Assembly: GCA_028551475.1 (NCBI GenBank)
Contig: CM052357.1
Span: 27,363,745 to 27,427,744, forward strand
Length of the DNA: 64,000 nucleotides
Source: Casuarina equisetifolia
Taxonomy: Eukaryota; Streptophyta; Magnoliopsida; Fagales; Casuarinaceae
Direction: 5' to 3'
In this document: in pieces, positions 23,478-36,660 of the stretch
Position numbering within the stretch: the first letter of the stretch is position 1
Layout of the letters: each line of letters starts with the position of its first letter
The notes under the pieces: model-generated
Told to the model about the DNA's origin: nothing
Seen by the model: the letters and a program-made list of their open reading frames with translations, nothing else
Databases searched by the model: none
Made by a program: the position numbers and the translations under genes

Positions 23478-25653
23478 CGGATGCTCTGGATCAAACTATG
23501 AACTACCTAGAAGCTGGCAATAAGCCTAAAGCACCTGCATATGGGAAAAAGTTTAAGGATCATTCCAAAACTTCAAAAGACATTATCAGGCACCCGATCA
23601 TGCCAGGCAAAAACCGCATGACATTGTAGCTTTCTTGTTCACAGCTGCAGACCAATGGGAATCAGCAACAACATAATCCAAGTAAGGTTGAACAGCTCCA
23701 ATCAGCAATACTCCAAGAGAAGGGTTCATCAAAACAAGTAGATCTATAAGAGCCCCATCTATCGGGACTCTTGGGCCTCCAGCTGTGAATAGTAAGCAAT
23801 AGCATCGCATGATCACTTGATTCCTTGAAGTCTTGGAACCAAATCCACTATACTGGACGCCCCAACCTAAGGTAAAAGCAATAGATACACCCAATCAAAT
23901 GTGCTCTAGAAAGTTAAAAATAATTAGGGGAAACAGATGTGCGATTGAAGAAATGTGTCATGTTGATTGTCCAACTAGGACAAGCCTACCTTGTTTAGGA
24001 ACTCCGCTCTGAGTCTGCATGAGACTGAACTTACAAATAACTTAAACCCTTAAAGTTGAACGAGTTGAAAGCCTTTACGCAATCATAATTTAGTTCCATT
24101 ATTTGTTTGACAGTTTTCTGGTTATTTGCTGGTTAGTTCTTGAACCCAAGAATTTTCACAACTCTATCGTCTGGTCACCAGAAAGGAATCCGTCCTAGAA
24201 TGAGGCTCCTCATCATATCCAAGAAGATGCAATCACTTGTTCACTATCATAGGTTGTAAAAGTGACAGGTTTCGAGAACATTCTAAGAGTTTGAACACAG
24301 AGAAAGACCTAAGGCTTTGCATCAAGGTAGAGCAATTAAAACAAGACCTCGAGAGATAATGCGTTTATAGACCTAATTCGCAGGTGTTATTATAACGGTG
24401 GACTCTAGTATTAAAGGCCGTGAAAGAACAGTGCCTCTCCATTTATTGCTATAAGCAGCACCAAAACCTAGCAAATCCTATTAGTTTCCGCAGCATATGT
24501 TTTCACTTTGAAAGTTTCGAAGAAGTCCGCGGTAAATGGTGGTAGGGAAAAAAGACTGAAACACCAAGTAAAGGCCACGGCAACCAAGTAAAGCCAATTT
24601 TACTTGCTAGAGAAAGTAAAGATGAAGTTCGCTTGCAAACAGAGTACTTGACAGATGCAAACTAATTCCTTTGAACAGGTCCTGAAGAAAACTTTTTCAG
24701 CCATAAGCTCCACTTATTTATCAATAGAAGATTCGTGCAGGTGAAACGGGATCGTATTCAATACTATAATTGCTTAAGTTGATAAGTATCAACAAAAAAA
24801 AAAAAAAAAGGGTCGCTGGCAATCGCTTCCGTGATTTTCAGCCATTTATCATCCAAGAACTTCCTAACATGCCGTACAAAGAATTCACCGCGTAAAAAAT
24901 ATAAAACCAAGGACCTCACGAAACGTACACGAGATAAACACAGCAAATAATAGACGTATCAAAAACACCAACACCTCCATCGTCTAATGTTTAAACAACC
25001 AGAATAGCCGAGATAAAACGCTCAATAGACCACAGATTGTCGATGATAAGCAACGATCAGATATAGATCAAAGAGGCCAGTAACTTCAAGGTCATCAAAT
25101 TCAACCAAAAACGACATTCACAACAGTTCACAAATCGCTTGGAAAGGAAAAGGATAAATTCGCAGACACAGACATAGCCACATGGAAATAGGAAAAAATC
25201 ATTTCTGCTAAAACAAAGTTTGCAATCTCGCAATATAACAAATAAACCAGAACAGGTGAGAAATCCAACAAATGCAATATTTCAGATCACCTTCTTTCTC
25301 CTCTGCAGAAATTTCTTATTAGGAATCGAATAAAGTATAATCCTACCTAGCAACAGAAATTAACATCTACACTCACATTACCTAAATAAAGGACTACACG
25401 TATCAAAGAGAGGGACACTTAAACACGACTAATTAGAGAAGCTATAGCTTGTAAGAATTATCAGCAGAATAACGAACTTTTAATCCGCTTAGAGAGGCGT
25501 CTCGGATGCCGATTCCGTACGGGAACCCAACGTTAGAGCTGACCTCAACTTTGTATCTCCGACTTGGCTAGCGTGCGTCGCAAGGTTGAGTTTCCGATAG
25601 AGAGATAATGATCTAGAAACCCAGGACGGAAAGGCGAATTCGAATCCGCGTCG
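23478..25653 (-). other. leader of the CHY/RING gene with probable long 5' UTR intron
   Basis: A good acceptor (TTTTTCCCATATGCAG) ends at 23535, 58 bases upstream of the start codon. A TATA box sits 2.2 kb upstream at 25654-25661. The simplest reading is a non-coding first exon downstream of about 25630 and a 5' UTR intron of about 2 kb. I did not fix the donor. Within this stretch a 98-codon minus-strand frame (23598-23894) is open but shows no domain I know. Confidence 0.5.
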
Positions 25654-25661
25654 TATTTATA
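25654..25661 (-). promoter_or_regulatory. TATA box, probable core promoter of the CHY/RING gene
   Basis: The minus strand reads TATAAATA, flanked by GC-richer sequence. The 300 bases downstream are CT-rich and resemble a plant 5' UTR. It lies 2.2 kb from the start codon, so its assignment depends on the inferred leader intron. Confidence 0.5.
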
Positions 25662-26086
25662 GCCATGGCGAAAGCTTATTCTTCGAGAGCCTTCCTCCCA
25701 GAAAGCTACGCGCCAACACCTAGCTGTCACGGTGTTGACGTTGACAGGTTGTCAGTTTACCTAAATATCCTTTCCCCGGTGAAAGAGTCGACAAATTCCA
25801 CAAAGCAAGCGCGTGCATGATCTCACGATGAAACGTTTTTCCTCCGGCAACCGTCTAGGTGCCCACGGTTGGCTCAATCTGACGGGTCAAAAGTAGTGGC
25901 GAAGGTTCTCACTCCAAGTTCTGTCGCCGGAATTGTCGGTCTTCTTGAACCGCGTGAAACGAAAGCCAACGGCCAGGATCTGATCTCGAACCTGACGGCT
26001 ACAGACCTCGATCTTCCTCTTTTTTAAGAAAGCGAGTTGGATACCGACGCGTGTTACTTTATCCGGCTAAGGTTCTGAGTGCTTGC

Positions 26087-26092
26087 CACGTG
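26087..26092. promoter_or_regulatory. G-box CACGTG upstream of the CHY/RING gene
   Basis: A palindromic CACGTG lies about 430 bases upstream of the inferred TATA box. A second ACGT-core element, TGACGTGG, lies at 26130-26137. Such pairs act as ABA-responsive elements in plants, which would fit an ABA-linked E3 ligase. This is inference from motifs only. Confidence 0.4.
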
Positions 26093-26137
26093 ATCTGGTC
26101 GGCCACAGAGAGAGCGGAAGTCGTGGATATGACGTGG

Positions 26138-28693
26138 ACGGATTAGGATGAACTTTAAAAAATATCTGGTAAGGATGATCTGTCAGCCCCTGTGGTTGAT
26201 ATTAATGGCGTAGTTATCTCCCTCTAAGCGCGATTCACGAAGAGCGCACCGCGTGTGGTGTAAGAATCGAAGATCCGGACAGGTTTTGAGCGAATCAACG
26301 ATCAATTTTACACGTAAGTACATAAATTGTTGTTTCTTAGTATGAAATGCGACGCTGGATCTTTTCAAGCACCAGCGCATCCACGCGCCATCAGTGTCTG
26401 TCAATTTAAAAGAAATTAATATATTATTTATGTTTATCTGTAGGCTCCTCGTTTTCAACTCAATGATTGAATTGAATGAATCTTGGCAACCGCCAAATTA
26501 ACTTAATTGGTCTAAGAGGAAGGCACGCAACGCATATGAAAACCATAAAATTGAGACCAAAATGGCGTGACAAAAATCAAGTGCTGATTTCCATCCGTTA
26601 TGTACAGACTGGACTGGACAATTTAGCATTAACAGCATGTCCACTGCTTTCGGATCGGCAAGGCCTTGTTTGAGCATTTAGGAGGTGGAGCTTGAATGTG
26701 AGACTGCAACTATACGTGTTGTTGGCCCAGCACCTGAGCTTTTAACTTGGCTTCGTGAAGCACTTGTAGAACCGGATGGCACGCATGTCTCGAACCATTC
26801 TCCAACCGGTGGTCAAGTAGGATGCTAGGTGGAGCCATATTGCTTCGTCTTAATGTCTACTACTTGCTCAGGGACACCATTTCAGAAACAGAGAGTGTAG
26901 ACACGTATTTGTAGAGAAGCCTTGCACCGATGTGGGACAAACAAATCTGTTTTTTTTTTTTTTGGTTGGGTAACAGCACCAAACCGGTGGTCAAAAACGT
27001 AGTACATGAGATGACATACTTTTTATATTTGATGTATAAAGCTTCTTCAACTAATCGATAAAACATTTAGGTCCGTACGGTATTTTTTTTTTTATCTACC
27101 AGTAAAACTAAGTGGTGATTTATTGATAAGCTTTGTCTAAACCAAGTTTGATTTATTAATAAGCTTTTCACAAAGATGGAAACATGGATAGTTAATAATA
27201 AACTTGAGAGATGACATAGTAGGAAGCCCTTGGGTTAAGGGTTCTCCTCTTGGCTGGGCAGTAATCCAAGGAATGGGATTCATCCCTTCCTCCTTCTCCT
27301 TGATAAATTGAAAATACCAAAAATAATAACCTAAAAAGGATTTAAATATCTTTTGACAAAAAAAAAAGGGAAGGTATTAGGTTACTTTGAGAATTTGCTT
27401 ATGGAGTGTGGATAAGAGGGGTTTTTGGATGAGGGTTTGTGGTTTTGTTTCTATTTCCTATTTTCTTAGTTAATTAGAATTAGGATTTGTATTAGCTAGT
27501 TAATATCAGGCTCTGCTAATTAAATTGAAATTCCAATAGGATATTCCCACCACAAGGGCTATTATAATCTTGTCACTTATTGTTTATTTCAGCATCAAAT
27601 CAAATTGAGAATATGGATTTAACACTTTAGTACCATGGTGGTTAAATCCTACTGCGGGGAAGGGGTGGATTTTGCTATATGAACTTTGAACAAAGCCATG
27701 GCTGAATCATTAAGGACCTTCAAAGAATGCATCCACGAGATGGAACAACCCTGGTACTTATTTTTCCCTCACCATGCCAAAATAAGATAATATATATTGT
27801 AGCAGCCTATACCTTGCACAAGATGATGCACAGAATAAGAAATAGTACACGTTTGAAAGAAATCAAATTGTGAGAGATATACGGGCAGTTCCAACTGTAA
27901 CTTGAACCATAGTCTTTTTTTAGAATATGAATTTTACCAAGGAAATTTGAATACACTATTCTTATGCGACCATGTTTGCTTACTTTTCTGTGGGTTATCG
28001 CATGTTTCCAAATAACACCTGAGTTCCACGATATGCTGCCTGCGACCTGCACAGAATCTGACGAACCTATGGTGGAAATCCAAGGACAGATTGTGCACGT
28101 GTGACTTGATGAATGTGTTGAGAAATAACTTCACTGAAGAAATGATTTCCAAATGGCCATGTGCCAAGTTTGAAGAGGTCGGGCAATGTTTATCTATTGC
28201 CTCAGCATGTAGAGTTTTGTGGTACAATTTCCACAACGAGCTTCCTAGCAAACTTCCAAATGCCACCGGCATTTTTTGCACCTTCCATGAACACTTGTCC
28301 ACAGTCCAAAATTAAAAGATTACCAACCACGGAATCTGCTATCCATCTTTGCTGCAGTCAGACAATGAAATTATAAACGTAAAAAGGGAATGTTAGGATG
28401 TTAGGATGATAGGATGGGAGAGTATGACACATGGTCATGTGGATAAATTTAGGGAGCTGTTGAAATTGATTATGAGCAATAAGGCAACAGAATTTACCAA
28501 GAAGAGCGAAGAGTGGCATCTCATTGGATGCCAACTTTTGCATTGATTCAACTAGGCTGATTTTTTCCCAGACTTACTTTCAGGTTGGCTGAGGACCAAT
28601 CAAAGAACATAACAGTCCCATTGGAATATTTCGACATATAAGTTGAAAAGGATTCAGAAAAGAGACAATCAACCTCCTTTTTCATTTTTCTCT
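26138..28693. other. intergenic, 3' flank of the SWIM gene
   Basis: This stretch is mostly AT-rich with poly-T and poly-A runs. At 27934-28302 (minus) a 122-codon frame and a second overlapping frame (with GQVFMEGAKNAGGIWKFARK) look somewhat coding-like. They lie downstream of the SWIM stop and could be 3' UTR or a decayed gene. Bases 27400-27770 resemble old LTR-like repeat sequence but have no matching partner. No RNA gene was recognised. Confidence 0.35.
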
Positions 28694-31600
28694 TCAATGA
28701 AGGCCTGGAAAAAGCAGAAGATTATCTGTCATCTGAGAATTAATCTCAGGAGGTAATGGTTGAAGTAGCCCACTATTTGACAAGTCCTCCAAACCCTTGA
28801 TGTCCTGTTGCAACCGGGTTGTGTGTAAAATAGCATGATCCAGAACTAAAGGGTCATCTGGGGGGTTTTGCAGAAGAGCAAGCAATGTCTGACGATATAC
28901 TTGGGCAGCTAGTAATGGTCTTGCAACATGCCTATTTTTACATAAAATTGCTACCTTAATAACATGCTTGCAGAGATTTCCCACCCTTGACCAGGGGCAA
29001 TCACAGAGGGAAAATTCTGAACCAGGGTACCAAATTGTATATGCCAAGTTTCTGTCTGTCTGAGAAATGACTTTTGCAAGCTCAAGATTTTGCTCATCTA
29101 GTACCACGTCAACATCAGGAATGTGTAAAGACAGATACCAGGGGTTGGGTAAGAACCCGTCCCTGAAAGTTTCAAAGTATCCAGTGTCCACACTGTATTG
29201 TTCTAACCAATACAAGGAGTGAAATTCCGTTGTCAGAAACTTGGTCAACCAGTCAACTCTTCCCCAGGAACTAGCATGTTTCTCATTGAAAAGTTCTGAC
29301 TTTAACCTCAAGTGATAGGACTCAATTGCAGCATGAAGCTCTGGACTGGCCACCGGAAGAGACCTTACACCAGCAACCCATAACTCTGCCAAACACATGA
29401 ACACATTAAGATCAAGAATGGATTTTGTATGCAACAGCTCACAAATGCCTGGGGTGATAATGACTTCTCATTACTAATTAAAAAAAAAAAAAAAATTTTA
29501 CAACATTACCGCAATAATAGGATGCCTTCTATTTCATTTTAACATTAGGAAGTATTTCACTGAAAACACGTTTTCCTAAGGTGAACTCCAAAGTTTATGT
29601 ATACCATCTGTCATGACACCGGCAGAATAAAAAAAACTAAAAAACGTTACAAAAACATCAAGAAAAAAGATACTTGCCTTATGACTGAAGGTCTTTCAAC
29701 CCAAAATAATAAAACGTTACGCTTAAATGGAGAAAATACCTATGTTTGGTAACCATCGGATCTTGAAATAATTCATAAAGTCACATTGGTCAACAAATAC
29801 TTGCATGAACTCCTCAATTACATCCAAAGCATTTGGCCCACTCCTTGTGCAATATAAAATCCAGCCAAGTTGCTTGAACATCTCTCGCTGCACATCAAAG
29901 TTACAGCATTTCTTTAAAAGACTTCGTACCCAAGCATGACGAATATGCCAGACACATAATAGGACCCGGCATTGGAAAGCTTCTCTGCAAGTAAGCAGGA
30001 CCACAGCACTCACATTCCTTTCTACTAAAATCACGATTGCAAAAATAAAGCTTGAAGGCCACACTAATAATTTACCGTATCATGGAAATCTCAAAAGAAG
30101 GATCATCGACAACAAAGGCATTGAGTCTCCATCTGGGGTCCTTGGTATGGATTCTTTCAGCAAGTAATCCAATCCACTTATGGACACCTTGACCAACAGA
30201 AGAAGAAGTAATGACCCAAGCAACTGGAATTGCATTGTGGGATGAGTCAAATACAAGCAGAGTACAGAGGGGATACTGTTAAAAAAGACCAAAGAAAAAG
30301 GAGAAACATAAGAATACAATAGCAGCTAATCAGAATCAATTAACTATAAGCATCCAGAATCAGTGGTAGCTTTTTAGACATCAAAACATAAGAAATTGTT
30401 TCTTCCCAAACTGCTGATCGAGAAAATTTCTTCTGAATAGTGCAAGCAGATTATCAAATCCATCCAATTTGCAGACTTTATTTCATTAATGCAAAAAATA
30501 GCGATAGTAATGGCAATTCTGAAACAATGATCAAAAGGCAAGTTCGCATGCAACTTGCATGATTAGATTATTTAGATAGAACCTAACTCCATCACATTTG
30601 TTTGTTATGCATTATTACGTGAGAGATGTGGAAACAACAAATAGAGATTACGGTACCTTAAGTTTCTTCAATCCAAATGTTGAATGAGAAGCTATTAAGC
30701 TATTATTTCCATAACGGATCATCTGTTGCAGCTGCCAATCTGTCTGTATCCCCAAGACAAAATGTTCTGAACAAGAGTTATCCTCAAAGTAGAAAACATG
30801 CTTCTGATGGCGTTGAACCCACATCTTTATGCTGCATTCATCATTTTCATGTAGCTCGTGTGAAGAATTACGAATAAGCCTTTCCATGTTACGAACATCA
30901 TTTCGAGTGAGAAAATCATCACGATTATGGGGTCCACCATGTCCCTGCACCACCTCCAGGTGATGCTGAATTACACTATCCAAAGATATTCCAGCGTAAA
31001 GCATAGACATCACTTTCTGGCGTAACTCTTCAGAGATTCTTGGAGCATACATCGCTCTTGTTCCTAAAGCATCCCGATCAAGTATACCATGACATGGAGC
31101 TCCCATTTTATCTGCATGCTTTCTTTGATTATAGATGATGAGGGCTAGAAAGGGTCGGGTGTATAATCGTTTTACAGTGAAATGGCAAAGGCAGCCTCTC
31201 ATCATGTGACGCCTCCCAGGTCGGCTTCCTTTCCCTGATGGAGGCTTCATAGTTGAGACATCTCCTGTTGTAGTCTCACTTTCTCGGTAGTCCTCAGGAC
31301 CATAGGAACACCAGTACCTGGAGAATCACATAACACAAAGGATACTTAGTTCATGCAACTTAAAAAAAATTGTTCAAATGCATACCCTTTTAAACAAACA
31401 CAAACACACATGCCTTATCAATATTCCTTTTTGATTCTGTATAATATGAACTATCTCCGCGAATGTTCTTGTATTGGGGACATAGTTTTCTAAGACAACT
31501 GATCTTTAATGGGAAACGGAAACCTATAAAAGCACCAATTACGCATTAATAACTTACTGTATAAAACATTTGTTTTCTGAAAATGTTACACCCAAAAACA

Positions 31601-31981
31601 ACACCAGGCAACTTAATTTAAGGCTGTTTTAATTTAGCAAGGAAAAGGAATAAGTTAAAACGTGAAACTAAAAGCATCACTGCGAGGATCATAATTGATA
31701 AAATCATACAATGTGTACTCAAGATAGCCATCAACCCTCGGTTTGCTGATGCTTCCCTCACGTCTTTTCCTGCTTGACTCAATGCGGAAAGTAGCTGGGC
31801 AGTCTGGATTAGAGGATTCTCCTTTTACAAAATCATCTACTCTAGCAAAAGGGATGAGAGCAATATCATCACCACCTTGACGACCACCTTCTACTTTTAT
31901 CCACTTCAAATGAGCAGCAGAAAACTCTTGAGAAGGAGAATCTTGCACTGGAAGGTTAAGAATATCTTCCATTCTTGGCAT
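28694..31981 (-). CDS. SWIM zinc-finger protein with degenerate MULE-transposase-like core
   Basis: Five coding exons join in frame to 689 residues: 31981-31710, 31317-30657, 30275-30076, 29984-29740 and 29385-28694. The first junction (L-Y-W-C-S) was chosen because it preserves the family motif EYTLYWCSYGPEDY. The N-terminal part holds a FAR1/WRKY-GCM1-like cysteine-histidine region (CLCHFTVKRL, YNQRKHADK, PCHG). Residues about 285-400 align with the MULE transposase fold (SHSTFGLKKLKYPL, VVDDPSF, VWHIRHAW). A SWIM finger C587-x-C589-x8-C598-x-H600 follows. Family knowledge: Arabidopsis has about 700-residue SWIM proteins of this type with unknown roles, thought to descend from transposases. 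The first DDE aspartate position appears to be H302, so catalytic activity is unlikely. It is probably a nuclear host protein. Confidence 0.9.
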
Positions 31982-33250
31982 CTAAGAATCAAAGGAAAAT
32001 CAAATCCACTGACATTTAAACACATGGGAGACCACAGAAAGACACCCAGAGCATGAAAGGGTATCAAGTAGCCAAGTTATTAGAATTTCAAAAGAAGCAA
32101 ATACATAAAGTAAATAGAAAAAAGCTGAAGCAGACGTTTTAAGTGACCACATAAAACAGGTTTTAATCCCATCTTTGCTCGTTTCTAGAGACGAATAATG
32201 GTGAAAACCATGAGAAAGAAATCAATCAGATTCTCAGAATTTAAAAGCTGACTCCATCTATCAGTTAAATCTTGAAGTCAAAAATAAAATCTTCTCCTAC
32301 TATCTTCCTTTTAACATACCCCAAAGGTAGCAGTGCTGAAATTATGAAATGATAGCTAAAACTAAACCAATGCACCATATTTAAGTAAGAACACAAAAAG
32401 AAAGACGTTAGTAACAAGCTAGTAACTAACACAAGAGAATAGAGCCTTTTTCAAGCTTAGTCTATTATCCTGAAAAAGTGAGCAAACACCAGAATACTAG
32501 CACCGAAAATCTATCCCAGCTTATCACCTAATCATAATACAAAAGCAGTTTTATCTGATATTTTGTTAAATCCCAACGGGAAACATAAATATTTCCTCTT
32601 CAGTCAAGCGTATCATTTGGGCTAGAATCGTGTAAACCAGCAAAAAACATTGTGGAAACATACAGAAAGCACAACTACAATATGAGATCTTCGTCATTCA
32701 ACAACAGTATTTTCGACATAGGAGCATTCCTCGCCGAATCCATTTCTCCATTAATTTTTGCTTCCAGCAACCTATCAAACTGCGGCTCAGAACCCCGTTA
32801 ATCCCTAGGCTGTCAATCTCCTATATCCCCGGCACATCCACATGATAATTCAGTAAATTTCAAGAATTATAAGTAACCAAGCCAGAAGATAGCTGAGAAA
32901 AGCGTATTAAGAACATAGAATTGCATGCAAAACAGTTCCGTTACCTTTGTTTCGTGGCCTTTCATGCTCCTTCACCAGCTATAAACAATCTATATCCAAA
33001 AACTTCCACTCCTGCAAATAAAAGTCGCACAAAACACCCCACTAACAATTCATATTCCAAGACAAATTTTCAACACTAAATCCAACATCCAGAAAGCCAG
33101 AAAATCTCCAGGGACCAAATAATTTAATTAAATGCCCATTTTCGAAAACTGAGGTAAAACAATAAGACTCAATGGGACAAGGGAACAAAGAAATCACATG
33201 CCTTTGAGTTTCAATGAATTGGCATTCGAGTAATCGGTCAGAGGCGAATT
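31982..33250 (-). other. leader of the SWIM gene with probable 5' UTR introns
   Basis: A strong acceptor (TTTGATTCTTAG) directly abuts the start codon at 31981, so an intron ends there. A donor with AAAG before GTAACGG lies at 32945/32944, and a further acceptor TTTATTTGCAG lies near 33012. Splicing 32945 to 31981 would join an upstream ATG (32965) in frame and add seven residues (MKGHETK). I kept the start used by the family. The promoter would lie upstream of about 33220. There is no other gene here. Confidence 0.45.
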
Positions 33251-36200
33251 GGTGCAATCATGGACGGCGGGATGCTGAATGACCAAAAAATCCATCCTCG
33301 GTGGGCATGGGCCACTTTAGTAGGATTTTGGGCTTTGAAGACAATTAACATTGGACATCTTAGTACGTTGGATCTGGGAGTCTCCATTTTTGATTGTCGA
33401 CCACTGATATGGCAATATGCAGTTAGTAGTAAAATAACGATATGCTGTGTGTTCCGTGCGTGGTGTCTCAATGTTGCTTTGGCATCCAGCATGTTTTGGA
33501 TTTAAGATTGAATGAAGTAAAATGTATACTTTTCGTACACTAGACATACTAAAAGAGTTTAAAATTAAATAAACTTCAAAAGATGTTAATTTAAACTTTA
33601 ATCCTATCTTAACATGTTTAAATATTTAACTTAAAAGTTAAACTGTTTGTATTGAATTATAGGGTATCAAAAATTAAGTTAATTTATTATAATTTTTGTT
33701 CAACTTTAAACCCTTAAAATATATTCAGTGTATGAAGAGTATTAATTTTATGGTGTGCTTAGGAGTGTTAGAAACAAAAGTATTATATTAAAAAGATATA
33801 TTTTTGAATGATGATTAGTAAAAAAAATCTCTCTAATTTCAAAACTAATTTTTATGTTACATTATAAGCATATTTCTAATACTTCTCAAATCTTTTGTAG
33901 GATATCATCTTTGTATGAACTATCTAGCTGAAATCTTTTTTTTTTTTTGCATGTCTCTATAATAAGAAAAAAAAAGTTATGAAAATAGTATAAATTATTT
34001 TATATTACTTGAATTTTGCTGGAGAAATATCTTTTAAAATGAAAAAAATTTCCTCCTTACAAGTTAATTTTAAAAAGAAAATAAGTGTTATTATAAAAGT
34101 CCTTATAATTCACCATAATCTAAAATATTGTATGTACATTTTTTATAGAATATGAAACAATGATGGGAATGTGAGACAATTTTCAGACATCGGTGATAGG
34201 TGATTTAAGAGGTTGGTTAAGTGCCATACTTACCTCCAAATGTTTCACTTAGTTTAAGTGCATGATATAGTAAAAAATTTGCACAATTTTCTCAACCTAT
34301 GATAGTTTAGATTTGACATTCCCAATTCTCAAAAATCATCACCCACTTGTTCCAGTGACCAAGCCCCACCTTTTTCCATTAAAGAATATGATAACTTGTT
34401 AGAATCTATTTATTCCATTGACCAATATGGGATTAACATAGTGTCACCAACCATATATTATGATGAAATAATTCTTATTTTAATTCTAATTCTCAAATAT
34501 TATATGATGTTGGTGTTACTTCACTTTTTATATTTTCAAACTTTATATTATAAAGTTATAATTTTTTTTTTTAAATCTTGAGTGGATGCTTTTCTTTTTT
34601 CCCTTGATATGTACATATTTATCCTTATGGATTTGATATTAATATATCGGATTAATATGAAAGTTTAATAAATTCTAAATTCCTTCATTTTTTTTGTTAA
34701 AACATCTATTTTTACCTGAAATTGGACTCGAAAGTAGAATGGTTGTTCCATTAGATTGAAATAATTCTCAAACAAAATTTGAAAAGGTGAGATTTTTCCT
34801 ACACTACTAATGATTTTCATCTTCTATATCTAGCTTTATATAAATTTAGGTGTAACATGATAATAGAGAAAGTAATGGCAATATGAAAGGCTTAAAACAA
34901 GCTACAAGAAATCACTCGTCAAGGTGAAAGCAAAGTACTTACCAGTCCCAAACAACTACTTTCTCTTGATACAAGAGTTGAAGTTGCTGATTCATGAGGG
35001 GTTTAGTAGTAGACAAGAACCTCGTGGCTCAATGGAGCCGGGGGGACTATCTTTTGAGTATTCCCCAACACTTTTCTTAAAATTATCCCAATGATGCCAG
35101 AGGATTCCTTGACTGAAGCATAGGATACCCTTTTATTATCTCTGTGTAATGAGTTCTCGCGTTAACTTTACAGTAGAAAAATTGCAGCACTTTAAGAGAA
35201 ACTGTAGAAAACTCTACATGATGAACTCCTGGCAAAAAAGTTGTATTTGAAACAGTGCCTCTACGCCACTCATATAAGGAAAGGTACATCTATCTGAGAT
35301 TTTATTTGCGACCTCAGTAATATTTCTGATATCTATAGTACTGATGTGAATATTCTCACTGAATAAAAAGTCTTTACGTTGTTTTATGCTCTGCTGTCTT
35401 CATGGAATGGGTTTCATGTCACAGGAAGACAACAGGCTATAAAGATAGACCAAAGAGATGCTCTAATGGTTCACGATAGTGAGAGAGACTCTACCACAAG
35501 CCACTATAATGTTAAGAAAACCTAATATCTCTCTCAAACAGGCTTACGAGGGAATTGGAATATATATTTTATTTCAAAAACAATTTGCAAATAAAATTTA
35601 GACAATGAAGAACAATTTCTATACTATGCTTAATGTATAAATTCAAGTTTCTAATTTTTTGTTGTTGTGTGGTGTGTAAGGAAGAACGGGATTATATCTT
35701 ATTAAATTAGGATAATCAGTAATAGTAGCTGGCCAAAATAGTTGCTTTCTTACAATTCGTGTATGGTTCTCGGTTTGCTTGCAGGTGGTTGTAGATGGTA
35801 GTATGAGTGCACTTTTTGACCCCCCTCAAAAGAAATAAAAATGGGTACTTGGTTTTTGAGACTCGATTCTTATTTTATTACCATGATTGCCTCTTTTACG
35901 ATTGGGGTTTCCTAGGGGAGCCGAAAAGGCAACTTTTTATTCCATATTCGTCGTTGTTTTGTTGTGTCACCTTGCATTTTTCCCAATTTGTCATACTTCA
36001 TCGAGTTTCAGAGTGGTGCTTTAGCCAATTGGGTAGAGGTCAACGAGTGTGAAGATTAATGCTGACGATGATGGAGACCTTTTGTGGACTTGAAGACTGT
36101 TCTTACCCATTGTGGTTGTAGTGGAGGTAATGTTGGTCACCGGTTGGTGGAAATGGAGGATTTGATGGGAAGATATGGTGGTGATTTGCACGAATTCTGA

Positions 36201-36525
36201 TGAGACATTGGTGTCAAAGTGCAAGTGATCACGCGGGGAAAGAAGACGACAGTGATGGTAGACAATGGCGAGTGGTAGGGGATGAGGATGATGATATTGC
36301 GGCATAAGAGGAATGGAGTCGAAAGGTTGAACAGTATCTACAACTCTTTATCTTTGAAGTGTTCTTTCTTCGAGAAGTTGCTTTCGCCAGCTTTTTGTGT
36401 TCTTTGAATAAGTTATGGCTGTTTAGAAATCTCTTTTTGGCCAAATAGTGGTGTTTCACACATGAGGTGCGTGTCGTTTCTAGCACTCCTCCTTTGAAAA
36501 CCGTGAAGATCTGTTCTAATAAATT
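33251..36525. other. AT-rich intergenic region
   Basis: No gene, RNA or complete mobile element was recognised. Bases 34900-35100 contain a minus-strand stretch ending in a donor-like CTG/GTAAGTAC with a short coding-like frame (WHHWDNFKKSVGEYSKD), possibly an exon remnant. The rest is low-complexity AT-rich sequence. Confidence 0.4.
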
Positions 36526-36660
36526 CCATTATTCATATATCTTAGAGATAGACTATAATGAATACAAAATTAGGTGTTCATCATTCACGATCCATTATTC
36601 AATAGACTTTAGAGATCAACTGTAATGAATATAAAATTAGTTATTCATCATTCATTCATG
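36526..36660. repeat. 66-bp tandem duplication, two degenerate units
   Basis: Units start with CCATTATTC at 36526 and 36592. Both continue through TAGAGAT, AATGAATA and AAAATTAG to TTCATCATTCA. The unit lies just outside the left end of the inverted duplication. Confidence 0.6.

Noticed and set aside
27934-28302. A 122-codon minus-strand frame downstream of the SWIM stop as a separate gene.
   Set aside because: There is no recognisable domain, overlapping frames compete, and it could be 3' UTR. It is kept only as a note.
31663-31709. A longer first coding exon of the SWIM gene, ending at a later donor.
   Set aside because: It would insert about 16 residues into a conserved motif. The donor after 31710 gives the expected L-Y-W-C-S junction in frame.
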